From Panonychus citri (Eukaryota > Arthropoda > Arachnida > Trombidiformes > Tetranychidae): DNA of 64,000 bases. The position numbers and the translations under genes were made by a program. Positions within the stretch are counted from its first letter, which is position 1. Every line of letters begins with the position of its first letter. This document shows, piece after piece, positions 20,179 through 34,000 of this stretch. Under the pieces are notes generated by a model, which was not told the origin of the DNA, did not search any database, and saw only the letters and a program-made list of their open reading frames with translations. Where the stretch lies: positions 124,001-188,000 of the forward strand of contig NW_026515521.1 of the NCBI RefSeq assembly GCF_014898815.1, given 5' to 3'.

Positions 20179-20868
20179 ACTGAAGAGATTCAATATCTTT
20201 GTGTGTGTTTTTTATCTTCGTGATGTTGCTGAATTTTTCATGAAACTATTTCCTTTCATATGAGAACTGAAATGTTACAAGTTTATAATTGAAATAAGGT
20301 TTTCTCCTCTTTCAACTGAAACTGTTTACTTTTCCAACCTTTATAACATCACCTTTATATTAAATGGTAAACGTCATGATGATGATGAGTTTCACCATCT
20401 CTCTCATAAAAATTAAACGTTGAACAGTTTGTTACCCTAACATGCTGAGCATACTGATGATAACAATTACATTTGATTGCATTGAATACTTGATAACTTG
20501 TTAAATTAAGTTTAAAGTTATCAAATTGTTTACTATTGATTGTCAACAATCAATAGAATCATTTGAGTAAATTTTTTCTCACTTTTTCAAGTTGAATTTT
20601 AATTGTTTGAACGAAACTCGAAAAATTTGGTTAAATATTTGATCTGTTGATCATTTTATCAATTCTGTAAGAAGAATACATGTATTAATATCTTCATCTT
20701 CCTATTCCTATTAATCTTATATTCTTGGAATGATGATAAAGTCTCTAGTTAATCCACTGAATAAGATATTATTTTTTCCTCTCTCTTTTATATTGTTAAT
20801 CCAGTGATATAACTGTTGAAGACTCTTGTTTCCTTGTCTACTTTTCACCTCACTCTAGCTCCCATTCT

Positions 20869-20871
<3 letters not shown>

Positions 20872-20908
<37 letters not shown>
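20872..20908. repeat. (CT)n microsatellite
   Basis: About 18 CT units, then an interrupted CT/TTT tail. Confidence 0.9.
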
Positions 20909-20917
<9 letters not shown>

Positions 20918-21593
20918 ACTAGCACTAGATAATATCATCGTTATAAATATAATACTTATGACGACTTAACTTGAGAGCTTATGAATCACACTAAAGCTTA
21001 TTTGTCTTTCGTTGAGAGGTAGATATCATTTTTCCCCACCCTGGAAGACTTAATAATGTACAAAATACTCAGTAATCATGATATCTTTTTATTTTGATTA
21101 TATTGAATTTATTGAGAGCTGTATCTCCATCAGAATTGTAATAGCAAAAATCCTGTTGTTACCTTTTAATATCAGTTGATAATAACTAATAGGAAAAGGA
21201 TTAATATGAGACATTATCCTTTTCCTGTTTCCCTTTTTATTTATATATTAATACATTGATTTAAAGATTAAGGGTCAGGATTAGAAACTTATAATTATTT
21301 ATATGAGAGGGAAATACTTCACCATGATAGTAAAAAGGTGAAATGTTGTATTAGTTGGCGGTGGTGGTGATTATTTCAATATCTTTTTCATTTAGTTCTA
21401 GTACATTTGGTATCTATGATATTCAATTGGGAACGTATTCACTTTATTGTGAGTAAATTAATGAAAATACTTATCATGTTATTACATTTCACTTACAGGG
21501 AAACTCGCGGTAACTAGAGTGACAATAAGCTATGTAGGTGAGATGTTGATTCAATGTTTCCATGTTGAAATGAATTGAATAGAAATGATGATA

Positions 21594-21598
<5 letters not shown>

Positions 21599-21631
<33 letters not shown>
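21599..21631. repeat. (GA)n microsatellite
   Basis: About 16 GA units. Confidence 0.9.
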
Positions 21632-21633
<2 letters not shown>

Positions 21634-22048
21634 AAAATTGGGAGAGGTTAGCAGATATTAGAGGAATTTTCTTCCCTTTTTTCATTCGTTTTCAGGTTAT
21701 GAGATTTTCCATGTATTACAGTTCTTACCTTTTATTATCTTCTATCATCATCATCATCATCATCCAACAAGAATCTCTTTGAATTCTTATATTCTCTTTC
21801 CAAGTAAAGTAATACTATTTCATCTTCATCTTGCCTGAATAATGAAAAACTATGAAAATGATGGAAAATGTTCATCTTCTTACCAGCATCATCTACATGG
21901 GAGGAGATATTCTCTGAGTGATAATACAATGAAGAGAATGAGGGGCAAAGACATGAATAAAAGCAAGAAAGAGAAATGGATGAAAAAAGGTTATAAGGTA
22001 AGTCTGATTGATCCTGACTTTTTATCTTTAATAAGATAAAAATAACAA

Positions 22049-22069
22049 GAGAGAGAGAGAGAGAGAGAG
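22049..22069. repeat. (GA)n microsatellite
   Basis: About 10 GA units. Confidence 0.85.
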
Positions 22070-25000
22070 TTAACAGAATTATTTATCATCATCTCTCTTC
22101 AATAATCAATTATTTACTTGAATATTTTCATCTTTTTTTCATCAATTGTAAATAATACATAATCACATCACTTGGTAATAATACAATCTTTACCTTTATC
22201 TCAGCATCAACTCTGCCACTTTTTATTTCATCTCCTTTGATCCTATCAAAAGAGATGCATAGAATATGTATTTTCTTATGAATCTCAAAGCTACAAGAGA
22301 TGATTAAGAAGACGAAGACAATGATAATCATCATCTTTGAATATAACATAAGCCTTGGAAATTATCATATACTACTTTTTGTCTCTGAATTTTATGAAAT
22401 AATGAAACTTGAACATGATTCACGCTCATGATGTATGTTCATAAAGCTTTTTACATTAATAAATGTACATCAACAATAATTTTAGTAACAATTTCACAAT
22501 TGTTAACAAAAGTAAACAACCAAAACTGGCAATAATAATAAATATTACTGTACCTGAATTCAAGGGTCCAATGAATTCCCCATGTAAAGTTTGGTTTACT
22601 CATGATGATTTCTCATGTGTATGAAAAATAATCATGAAAATGTGTCATCTCAAAATTAGCAATCACCAAGAATTATTTTCCTATTAATTGTGACAGAAAA
22701 ACCAACAGTTTAATTTAATTTAATGTTTAATTTGTTTGTTTTTTTTTCTTCCTCCTGTTCAAATTAACAGTTGATTTAATTATGTTTGCCCTTTAATTGA
22801 AATGTTTATGATTAAATTTTGTCGCTCAACATTTTCATGTTGATTTAATTGCTCAAGTAATCAAAATACATACTACAATCAGTATAATTAAGTAATTAGT
22901 TAATTAACTTGATGAAAAAAAACACTCACTCACAACTTTCATGAAATATGTTGATTGAAATTCTGGTAACCTCAATACATCATGAAACAATCTCAAATTA
23001 CATGATATTCATTTGTTATACCCAAAGAATTTCAGGAATTAGTTGATTAAGTGAATTAATATCATGAAGCTTAATAATCAATCTGGTCACTTGTTCATAT
23101 CATTTAATTAAAGGTAAAAAAAATGATAATAATTTGTCGACAATTATGAAAGTTTATTAATCTCACTTGGAAATTTTAATGAACTTTTTTCCCCCTTTGA
23201 CTATTGTGATAACCTCGACCATGGACACTGGTCAGTTGAGATTTTAAAGTTTACTAACAAAATAGAAAAGTGTCATCATGAGGACAATGGAAAAAAAAGA
23301 TCAAGAGTAATCAGGGGAACTAAAAAATTCTTATCATGGTTTTGGTTGCTGAGAAAAACGATTGTGAGGTTTGAAAGTGAGAACGGAAGAGAGAAAAGAA
23401 AAAGTTTCAAATTCATTTGGGAATATTATCAACTATCATTTTCTAAGTTATGAGTGAAGTTTATTCAGATCATTATTTTGATCATTGTGTTGATTATTGT
23501 TATCTATTGACATACATGGTGAAGAAAAAGTTCTTGATATATATTGAGACATGAATTTGTGAGTAAATATATGAATTGAAACTTTTCCATTCTGATGATG
23601 AGGTAAAGTTGGTAGAGTTATCTATTAATCTAAAACAATGGTATGATTATTGATTATATTGAATTGATGGGAAGGTTTTTGTCTCATTTTAATGATGATT
23701 TTTGATGTGTAACTCAGGGAGATTTCACCATGTTGATGTTCAACTTAACGATAACTCTAACTTACAGTTAACTTTAGTCTCACCTTGATCTTGTTGTTCA
23801 TCATCTGTCATTCTATGGAAGTTATCAGGTTCACGGATAACTGAATTTCTGATTCACAGGCCATCATTTTCACCCGAAAATCTTTTACTCTCTCAAGGAT
23901 TTTAACTGAATTTACGTCAATCTGTCAAATAATTTCAGGTAATCAGTGATGACGAACATCATTTGGAAACAACAACAAACAAACAAACAAACACTTAATA
24001 TATTTCAGGTCAATAGAAGATTAAATTTCCACCCATCGACTCCACCCAAATACAGAAACCATTACAATTCTGACATTTGAATCTCTCTTTCCAATCTATT
24101 CTAATCTCTTTATTCAGGAAAAAATAATACACATTTCATGATGAATTTCCACTTCCCCTGCCCTACCCTGTCTGAACTTATTCTCATAAACATGATTCCC
24201 ATTAATGAGTAACAATTAACGCGAAAAGTTAATCAACTTGGATGAGAATTGATTTTGTATTTGCCTTCCTTTCTGTTTGTCAAAAACAACAACAATTTGT
24301 CAAACTCAATGTTCATAAGTCTAACAATTTATCGTAACAATTAACTACCACCATGTTTAATTATTAATATCAACAATCAATAAATCTAATGATTTTGTTG
24401 ATGATAAATTTTGTCTGCAACAAAAATAATTATGATTAATATTGATTAGTTTTTCCTGATGAAAAGTGGCAAACAATTTTGTCCATAGTTGACACAGTAA
24501 ATGTTAAACTTGATCAAAGTAATTTAATCAATCTTAATCAATTAACTGGATTAATTAATTACCTTGTTAATTTTTTTTTCTTCTTCTCATCTTGATTCAC
24601 CTTTGCTATCAACACTTAACAAAAACATTGATAATTAGTTTATTAATGAAACAATAATCAACCCAATTGAATTAATTAAATTAATCTACAATTAAGAAAT
24701 TGTTGTAACAATGTAATCTATTTAATCACAAGTTGATTTTAATTGTTACTCAGTTGAAATATGGATCCTAATTAACTTGGTGTAATATATAAATTAAAAT
24801 GCCAAAGTTAAATCAAAGGAAATGTAATTATCTCAAATATAATAATAAGAGGTTTATGAATTAATCAGTAAATGAACATGAAATTTTCACTCTCTTCATG
24901 ATAATGTTCATGGTGAAAGGTTCATTTCTCTCTCAATAGTTCATTAAGATGATAAAGAAAAGGATGAGAAAAAAAATGATAACTTGATTGGCTCAGTTGA

Positions 25001-26412
25001 ATTGTAATGATGAATTTAAACTTTTTTGTTGAAAGAAATCTGGAAACGGAAGTAACTTTATTCCATAGAGAATCCAAAATGTAACCGGAAATTATGGTGA
25101 AAAAGTTTCAAGAGTTTTGCTCTGATTATCAATTGAATTCACTTTCATTTCAATTCTTCAATTATGATTTATATTGTGGAGATGATTGTTATTGACATTA
25201 CTATTTTTTACCATGAGGTCAATGTTCATCACCATCATTATCTTCATCATGTCCTTTGAAAAGTTCATTATGTTGTTCATTTAATGGAGGAAAAAAAATC
25301 TCTTTTTTCTGAAAGTTTTACTTTTACGGTTTTTCTTTTCATTTCTAATGAACTTTTCCTCTATCTCATTGTGATAAAATGATGAGCTCAGATGATGCTG
25401 ATGATTGTGTCCAATTCAAGTAAATGACCATCACCTTTAAACTTTTTCATGGATCATACAATCAACGAGACACAGTAAAAAAAAAAGGTCAAACCTTCAT
25501 GACAACCTGTTCATGAGATTATCATGAACTTATTTACCATTACATCAAATATATAAGATGCATCCAATATCCTCAACAAGTTAGACTGACCAATCAAGTT
25601 AATAATGTCCAAGCAATTGATAAGAAGGTTGAATGTTGTCAAGAATATTAGAAACAATGATCAATCAATTTCAATTAAAACTAATCCATCAAAAAGATGA
25701 TCCAATCTAATCAATTACTAGCTTAATCTTGTTTAGATTAATTTACTAACTAGAAAGTTTTTTTCCTATCCAAGATAAATATTTACAATTTTCCAAAACA
25801 ATCAAATCAAGTGAATTTTGTTGTCGTTTTTTTTTCAATAATCAGTTGAATGAACAGTTGAGGGAAAAGTTTCATCATTTTTCATGTAAACTAATTCATG
25901 TTCATTAATACACCATGATAACTGAGTTACATGGTAAACTTTCATTGATGCATAACTAAAAAGGTGTAGGAGGTAAAAGGTAATTGTTATCAAGTGTTAC
26001 ACAACAATCTCAGGTGTTGGTTATACAATATATAAATTGTTAAGCAATCAAAGTGAGACAACAATCAATATTAGCAATTTAATTATTGCGTGACTTTAAC
26101 AACTAATACATGAGTATTAATACAATCAACAATGTCTCTCATCGTTGTACTCAATCTCATTCATATCATGTCTCTCATGTCATGAACAGTTATTTGATTT
26201 AACAATTAAACTACCAAATATCACATGATATGATAATGAACTTTGATTGTTGACCGTTACCAGAATCAAATCCAGTGGTCAAGCATTTTAGAAACATTTT
26301 ATCACAAACCTGAAACATGAATGATAATCATGATAATCTTTTTCTTTATCAATAAATAAGAAAGAAATTTTTTTCTAATCCTGACCATTTCTTTTTAATG
26401 TCCATTCAACAG

Positions 26413-26514
26413 GTAGCGAGTATTGTTGGTCGAGCTGAACTTTTATCAGCTTTATTCAGCCTTTCAGCTTTACTTTATTGGTGCCACAACAATAATCATA
26501 ATGATAACTATCAC

Positions 26515-26555
<41 letters not shown>

Positions 26556-26590
26556 CCCCGATAATGATTATACCAACGATAATAATTCAG
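26413..26590 (+). CDS. TMTC3: TMTC3-like gene, exon with GRAELLSALF membrane segment
   Basis: Acceptor CATTCAACAG before 26413 and donor CAG/GTAAAT after 26590; phase 0 in, phase 1 out. It encodes VASIVGRAELLSALFSLSAL, which matches the strongly conserved TMTC motif (HTEAVxGVVGRAELL) and begins where the preceding HPVHTEA-type exon should end. TMTC proteins are ER multi-pass membrane proteins with C-terminal TPRs; TMTC3 acts in O-mannosylation of cadherins. After the helix the exon reads Cys-His-Asn-rich with 15 consecutive His residues and an Asp/Asn-rich end, not seen in vertebrate TMTC3. That part could be a loop insertion, or the true donor could lie earlier (GTGCCA at 26481 is a poor alternative). 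The upstream exons are missing from the window as far as I can see. Confidence 0.8.
26512..26556 (+). repeat. (CAT)n microsatellite coding poly-His
   Basis: CAT triplet run inside the first recognised TMTC3 exon. In frame it gives a run of 15 His. Confidence 0.85.
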
Positions 26591-27218
26591 GTAAATGGAT
26601 ATTTTTTTCTTTCCTTCATTCTCTATCTTTTATTAGTTTTTTTTTTCTTCTTCTCATTTCATTTTCTCACAATATTTACCATGATGATAATGATAATGAT
26701 AATAATTCGAGTAACAATATCATATAAATGGTATATGCTCATGAAAAAGGCTCAGGGAGGTGATAAAAATACTGCAATAACAATAATGCTAATAACTTTA
26801 TCCCCTGTGGTAAAAATTTATCTGAAACAAGAAGCGTAACCTCAAAGATTTCAATCAGTATGAAAAATTGATACATTTTACCGGAGATTTAAGATTAAGT
26901 TGATTATTTACTTTGAAATGAACCATGAAAACTTCGTTAATGAAAATTTCCTCTCTCAATCGTTTTCTCATTGAGTCTGAATAAATTTATCATGAAAGTC
27001 AAAATCAGAATGGTAAAAGATAATAGATTGATTTTCTGACTCTTTTTACCTTTACGAACACGATTAAATGTCCAACCTTTTTCAGGTAACTTAATGTACT
27101 TTATGAGGATGCTAATGATAGTCAAATGATAATCCTAACAGTGAGTGTGTTGTTGTTGATAACAATAATGATGGCGATGCTGATGATCTGATGGTAATCA
27201 TTATGATGATGATTATAG

Positions 27219-27298
27219 AGACACGATTGAGTGAAACTCCATCAAGGGCAAGAAGCAATGGAGTTTTTTTTATTATTGTTATATCATTTCAATATGAG
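27219..27298 (+). CDS. TMTC3: possible TMTC3-like exon (weak)
   Basis: The exons at 26413 (ends phase 1) and 30852 (starts phase 0) cannot be joined directly, so at least one exon must lie between them. This stretch fits both phases, ends ...ISFQYE before GTAAAT, and has a hydrophobic NGVFFIIVISFQYE. This is loosely like the family segment CKEQGITVxGxCxVYE, which belongs at this place. Against it: the acceptor (ATTATAG) has no pyrimidine tract, and the conserved KEQG is not clear (RSNG). It is a candidate only. Confidence 0.3.
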
Positions 27299-30200
27299 GT
27301 AAATGTAAATTCTGAATTCTACCAATGAGTTTTTTTCCCTGTTCTGGTGAAGGCAGGAACCGCCTATCAGGGAGGTTATATCTTTCTCTTACCGCTATTA
27401 TCATGATGAAATTGATTACAATCACCATCCAGTAGCATTTAAATTGATTAACCTTTTATTTTCTCATTTGAATAACACATTGATTATTGATTTTTTTACC
27501 TCCCTTCAGATTTTATATCCGTTCATCATCATCATCACCATATAGCTAAAGTTTCATGAGCTCTCATAACTCTCATTAAATTATCGTTGTTATTATCGCA
27601 TTAAATTTGATTTGTGTCCACAATTTGAGTCAACTTATTGTGTTGAATTATCAAATTCGTCCACTTCCCATCCACTGACTACTCTCATAATATTAGTGTT
27701 AATCTTTCATATTGTTTATCTCTGTAAGTACAAGATTAAATGTCCAGAGTACATATAAGGTTTTCCCCACTCTTTTTGTGGTAACAATTTATTACTATTC
27801 TCCCTCTTGTTTTATTGCCATGATAATGACCACAAACTTACAGATAGTTAGAGATAGAAAAGTGACCAGGAGAATGAAAAAATTCAGGTTACATTTTCTG
27901 GAGGAACCAAAATCGCAAATTACATGTTATGTCTCATAATTTATCTTATTCTGTATCGTTGGTAGCTTTTTATCTCTCTCTCTCTCTCTTTCTCATTTAC
28001 CATTTAACTAACCCAACCCACTCTGTATATCCTCTTAGAAAGTTAACCAAAGGAGTGAACCGAATGAAGAAAATGAAAAAGATAGAGATGGAAATGGAAA
28101 TACCATCATCATCATGATGCATGATCATGAATGGAACTTTTTTCTCTTCTTCTTTTGATCTATTTGCCCTTTTATTACATAAGAACCAGAAAATAGTAAG
28201 AAACAGATGATGATGATGATGGAGATAAGGTTAACATCATTTATCATGAACCAAATCAAGCATCATATTCACCATTGGTGTAAATGACTTTGGTTGTATT
28301 ACCAAACCTTTTAAAAGACTTTAATGTTAAAGAATATAATTTATCCATTATCAGAATCCATTGGAAGCTCAGAATTAGTTTTTCCCCCTCTTTCCTCTCT
28401 TACCTTTTCTTATTTACATGAGAACAATCCTGGTAAATGTAAACAAGACCTGGAAATCTTTTTGAATTGAATTCTTAGTCCATGAATATGAACTTAACTT
28501 TTGGCTTGGAAAATTGGAAAACTGTTATTACCATCATGGACTTAGAACAATTTTAGAAGGTTTTAACTTAGAGATTCTATCATTAACTCATTTGATTGAT
28601 TAGATTTTATTGATACAATTTATCTAATCATGAGAGAAAAGATAACCAGAATTATTCAGAATCCAATTTATTCTGTCAGTTTGATCAGTTACATTCTTTG
28701 ATTGTAAAACATTTTCTTTGATAAACTTTTTTTACTCCACTAAGACAATAAGCCAATAACTTATTATAACAATCGATGGTCTGGTGGATTGATGATAATG
28801 AAGGAATTAAATGAATCTTTCAAGTTGTAATTCTGTTGGAATGGTCAAATAGTCATCAGTTGTAATGAATAACATGATGAGTATTATTTTCATGGGTCGA
28901 AAGGTTATCATATTCATTGTTATCATTATTTTATTCCCTCTCTCATTCCCTCTGTGAGCTCATCACCCATGATTGAATGGATATCCAGTATCGTAATCAA
29001 TCAATAATATATGATTTAATAGATAGACTAATGTCTCTCCTCTAGTATTCATCAGCATTTCATGACTATCATGATATCTTGAAATGTTATCATCTTAATT
29101 TTCATTGATATCATGAGATTAAATCAATTGGTTTGTATCATGACCAATGAAAAACTTATTCAATACGAACCTCTATTTTTTCATCTTTATCATCTTATAT
29201 AAATTCAATTGAAACTCAACAGTTTGGATGATATTTCAGGGTGAATCATGATGATAAACCAAAATCTTCTTCTCATTGATTTTATATATTCAATGGAAAT
29301 TTATTTCCAATTTCTCGATATTATCATTCGTCTGGCAGAAGTAAAGAGAAAAATGGAAAACTCTTAGAAATGAATCTCTACCTTTTCCACCAAGATATCG
29401 AGATAAATCTGTAATCATGTTATATTCACCTACTCAAAGAACTTGAATGATTCAGAATTTCCTAATAATCATCATGTTAACCCTCGAATATTATCAGGGA
29501 AGAGGAAAATCTATATATACTTTATATCTAGGGAAAAAAAGAGTTCCTTAAACATGATAATAGTTTTAAAAGATAATCTGATTTCTGAGTTACTTATAAT
29601 TCAATAATAATAATCTTGATATTCAACAGTTTACTTTCAATTCCATGCTAATAGTAAACACTATCTGCACATATGAATTCATTTAACTCATTATTTTTTA
29701 TCATTCTCATCATGATAAAAGCAAATAACGATTCAGATAAAATCTCATGATTATATGATTACATAAAAAAAACAATAGGAAAATAATTTACGGTTATACA
29801 TTAGCTTAAGGCTTCATAATCTAACCATTATTGTTATTACACTTTTTGTTTCATCATCATCATTATCATTATTGTTATTTTAATGTTTACCCCTAAAGGT
29901 AATAATAACTTTGCTAATGATTAAGATAACAATTGTAATCATCATTAATTTAGATTATCAATAATTTTTTACTCTTATTATTTTTCTACTCTGTCTCTCA
30001 TTTTTGGTTAATCCTTAATTGTTGTTAGCAATTTAATCATTTAATCAAGATGGACATTAATCATAATCATTGGTTTAACACTAATGCTTCCTAATTATGA
30101 TCAATTTTTGTCAATTCCAACAACAATTAGTTAATTAGTTTAATCGTAACAATTGTTATTCTCATAACTGTTTTAATTTAATATAATACATTTTAAATTG

Positions 30201-30851
30201 TTCATTGTTGAAATAATTCAGGGAAAATTTTCACGGATAAAGTTTTAATTTAAATTGGAAACAACAATTAACATTAATGATGATGATATTTGTGTTTCTA
30301 TTTAAATAAATTGTTGTTCCTTTTGTTTCAATTATTGATGGTGAAACGAAAAACAGTTTAACTTAATTGTTGTAATTACTTTGAATTAATAGTTGATTTT
30401 ACAATAACAATTAAGAAAATTCATATATGTATAAATTGAATTAACAATTAAAAACTATCGACTATTAAATGTACAGAGATGAAAATAATTGAATCAAATT
30501 AAATTAATTTTGTTTTTCTTTACCAATCCAAATGAGGGTAAATTTTGTTTACATTTTAGTTTTTAATTTAATTGTATTATTTTCCCCAAGAAAATATCAA
30601 CTTAACCAAACAATCAACTAATTTAATTTACAATCAATTTATTTTTTATTCGTTGCTCATTTAGATAAATCAATTTTGATTGTCTTCGTATTGACATTGA
30701 TTGGAACCTTTTGCAAAGAGCAAGCATCAACAACCTTAATTGTTTGCATTTTTCACGAATCACTATTTAAATACAATTTACGATCAAAGGTAAATTAAAT
30801 TGTTCACAATCAACTTTACAGAAACAAATATTTATCCATTTCCATTTTCAG
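27299..30851 (+). other. intron of TMTC3-like gene
   Basis: No convincing coding segment. Short open frames at 27712-28117 and CT/CAT-rich tracts only. Confidence 0.5.
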
Positions 30852-31093
30852 ATACTCCAAAATACTGACCGATGGGTTAATTGGGTAAAAAGTAATTTCA
30901 ACTTGAGAAATATCACCAATTCCAATGGAAAACAGTCTAACTGTAAATTATCATCTTCTTCATCATCAATGGTTCCTCAATCAAAAAGTTCTTGTGCCTT
31001 TTATGCAAATATCTTTTACTTTTCCATGGGTTTCATGACAATTTCCTGCCTTCGATTTGCCATCATGAACAATAAGCTTCCCTCCTTCAACAG
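30852..31093 (+). CDS. TMTC3: TMTC3-like gene, exon before DUF1736
   Basis: Acceptor TTTTCAG and donor CAG/GTAAGA. Phase 0 in, phase 2 out, 80 codons. It encodes a Ser/Asn-rich cytosolic or luminal loop, then a membrane helix FYANIFYFSMGFMTISCLRF ending AIMNNKLPSFN. The end corresponds to the family segment (R.xIMxxxLPxFxxxDNPA), with the DNPA supplied by the next exon across a 7.7-kb intron. The loop is poorly conserved in the family, so the first 55 residues rest only on the open frame and the splice signals. Confidence 0.85.
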
Positions 31094-34000
31094 GTAAGAA
31101 AATTTGGTTAATCAACTGAACTAAGAAGCCAATTATTAACTTACAGTTTAGTAGCTTTCTAATGAACGAGATTAATTGTTTATACAAAAAAAGTTGATTG
31201 TTGATATTAGAAAATTACAATTTCTAAATGTCATAATCAATATTGTCAATCTAATGGTTTATTTCAAATATCACAATTCCCTGGAGTGTTATCCAATATC
31301 TTTTACATTATTGATTGAGGAAAAAAAAGTTACATCATCTGATTATTATCATTGGATTACAATGAGATGATCAGTTGGAAGATTACTGATTATCCAACTT
31401 TAATCAGTGGATTAATGTTATTTTTTTTATACTCATAATCATCATCTACATGTTGCTGTAATCATATTGTTATCATCCATTCATTTTCAATGATTAGTTA
31501 ATGTCAGGATTCAGATTAGTTTACCATTAGTGTAGCAACTTTTCATAAAGCTAATAGCTTTTGACCGGAATCCCCTGAGGAGATTTTCATGATTATCCCT
31601 TTTTTTAATACTTCTTGTTATCCACACAATTTTTAAATCTAACATACGATTAACACACTAGGGACAATTTGTCATCTCGATTGTGTATCTAATATTACAT
31701 TCTACTGATTGTATGTTGCATTTAAATCGCATCCTTTTGGTTCATCATTATTGACTCACCTTCATCCTCATCCTCATCCTCATCATCAGGATGTAAAGTG
31801 TTTGTTGAATTGTTTTCTTGTCAAAAGCAGCAACTTTCTGTTATGAAAAATGACTCCCTTGAGTCCACTGACTGTTTGATATACAAGTTATCCCTTATGA
31901 TGATGATAATGATGTGTGGGTGTTTGGTGATGATGATGGAAGATGAATGCTGAAAAAAGCGGAAATCATGGTCAATGTTAATAATTCACTTCGATTATCT
32001 TAATTACATGTTCATCATCTGATTGCTTAAAGCTCAAGCTGAATTTCTGGTTACTATCAAAAACTAATTCAACCTTTCAAATGTGTTGATTGTTGTTACA
32101 ACAAACAAACTTGATCAACACATAGATTATGATCAATATATTCAAATAAATCAATCGAAATTGAAATTGATAGTATTTCAACAGCATTGGCAAACAATTT
32201 ATGCCATTGATCATAATTATCTATCCATAAGTTTAAACAGTAGTTTGTATTTAGTGTTTTCTATTTGAATTTCATCTCACTCAGTGATTAATATAAAAAA
32301 GAGGGGGAAGTTCATGTCAAAGTTCAAGATGATTTTCATGAATATTATCTCATTGAAATCGATTGAGTCAATTCAGGTGAATCAAACTTTTATCAACACA
32401 ATCAGATCAATAGATAACTAAATTTTTGGTCTCTTTTCATGAGAAAAATTGTCAATATCTTTTCAGAATTATCATGTTACACAATCTCCACAATGGTTTA
32501 CAATTTCAATCTTCCGCTTCCTCATCAGAACCAGAAAAGTTTCTCATTCATTCATTTCCTATTCTTTTGTCATCATCATCTGATTGATTTACTTTCTCAT
32601 CTTCTTTTACTTTTTATACTTGACAAAAAAAATGATCGCTCAGAAAATGTGATTTCCTTTTGGTCAGTTGGCTATTCAGTTGGACAGTATTTCGATTGTT
32701 ATTGTTATTGCTATTTATTTGATTTCGATGAACTTTTGGCTTCCAAAATATGGAAGAAGGGGATAAATTCAGAAACATGAGAAGAAAATTTTTGCCTGGG
32801 AAATAAAATTCAGGGTAAAAAGCTCAGAGTACATGGAACATGATGAGATAATAACTAAATCAGATTACGATTTTTTTTATATTGAATTGCAATTGAATTG
32901 GTTAGGTGAATACAAATTGAAAATAGTTCATTATCTTCATTGAGTGGATTCAACATTGGTCATCTTCCTGTTATCCCTCCCCCCCTCTCTCTCTCTAATG
33001 GTACACATGATAAAACCGGAAATAGTATTATTATATTAATATGGAATGAGATAAAACCCTCTCTGATATTATAAAAGGATAATGTGTCCATAGGATAAAG
33101 TAAATTCTGTCAGATTTCATTGACAGAACGATGAGTCGGATACAAAATTGAATTTTATCATCAGGTTCATGTTAAGTTCTGCCTTTTACTTTTAAGGAAC
33201 AGAAGAAAATTTTTTTTTTCTTTGACAAAGTGACCACTTCAAATGAGAGGTTTCATCTTATGCGATGAAATGTTGAGAATTTCATTTTTCTTTCTATGAG
33301 ATTGAATTTGTTGGATGACTATCAGTATTACCCAAACTCAATGATGATTAACGTGATGGTCACTATTGGTCAGTGATAATCAACACATATTAAGATGAAA
33401 ACAAGTAATACAGATTAAGATGTGATAGTTAATCTCAGCAATTTTCAAATGGATTACATGTTAATCCAATTTTCCAAGATTTTAGCTAATATCCTTTTTG
33501 CTTGATAATCTAGATAAACAAACGGACATTAGTACATTGGTCACTCAGTATTATCATTCCGATGAAAAAGTGGATTCAGTTATGTTTCATCATCAATTAA
33601 ATTCCAAATGGATTAGTATTTTTCTACTTGTACTGACGTGAGATTAACAAAGAAGAGAATAAGATTGAAAAAACTTAATGGAGCTTAGATTGTGTAAATG
33701 ATCAATTAACTAAATTAAAACGTTAATCACAGTTAGTGGAGTGATCTAGAATCCATTAGATTTGACACTCTCTAATTCAAGGATAATCACCTTGTCTTAA
33801 TCCTCAACAGTTAAACTTGTTTGTCTATTCAAATCTATAATAACACTGGGATTCTAATATCATTTAAAATGATTGTTGGAAAAAAATTATCGATTCCAAT
33901 ACAATTTAAAGCTTAATTATTGACAGTAAGTTAAATGGTTCATTTTAATTATATAAGCGGACATCAACTAATTAGTCCAAATTTATGATAAAGTAACATT

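Larger units (their letters stand above)
13547..26412. other. 12.9 kb without a recognised gene
   Basis: AT-rich sequence with many short open frames of no family resemblance. The first TMTC3 exons (ER signal-anchor and the HKSYRPL-type luminal loop) were looked for on the plus strand and not found. Content is mostly microsatellite: GA runs at 13913-13931, 17950-18009, 21599-21631 and 22049-22069; CT runs at 18931-18976 and 20872-20908; ATT at 20150-20178; AAAC at 23969-23991. It is probably intron or upstream DNA of the TMTC3-like gene. Confidence 0.55.

Noticed and set aside
26423..26839. 138-codon Ile/Met-rich ORF overlapping the first TMTC3 exon
   Set aside because: Out-of-frame shadow of the CAT repeat (ATC/ATT read as Ile). 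The frame with GRAELL is the real one.
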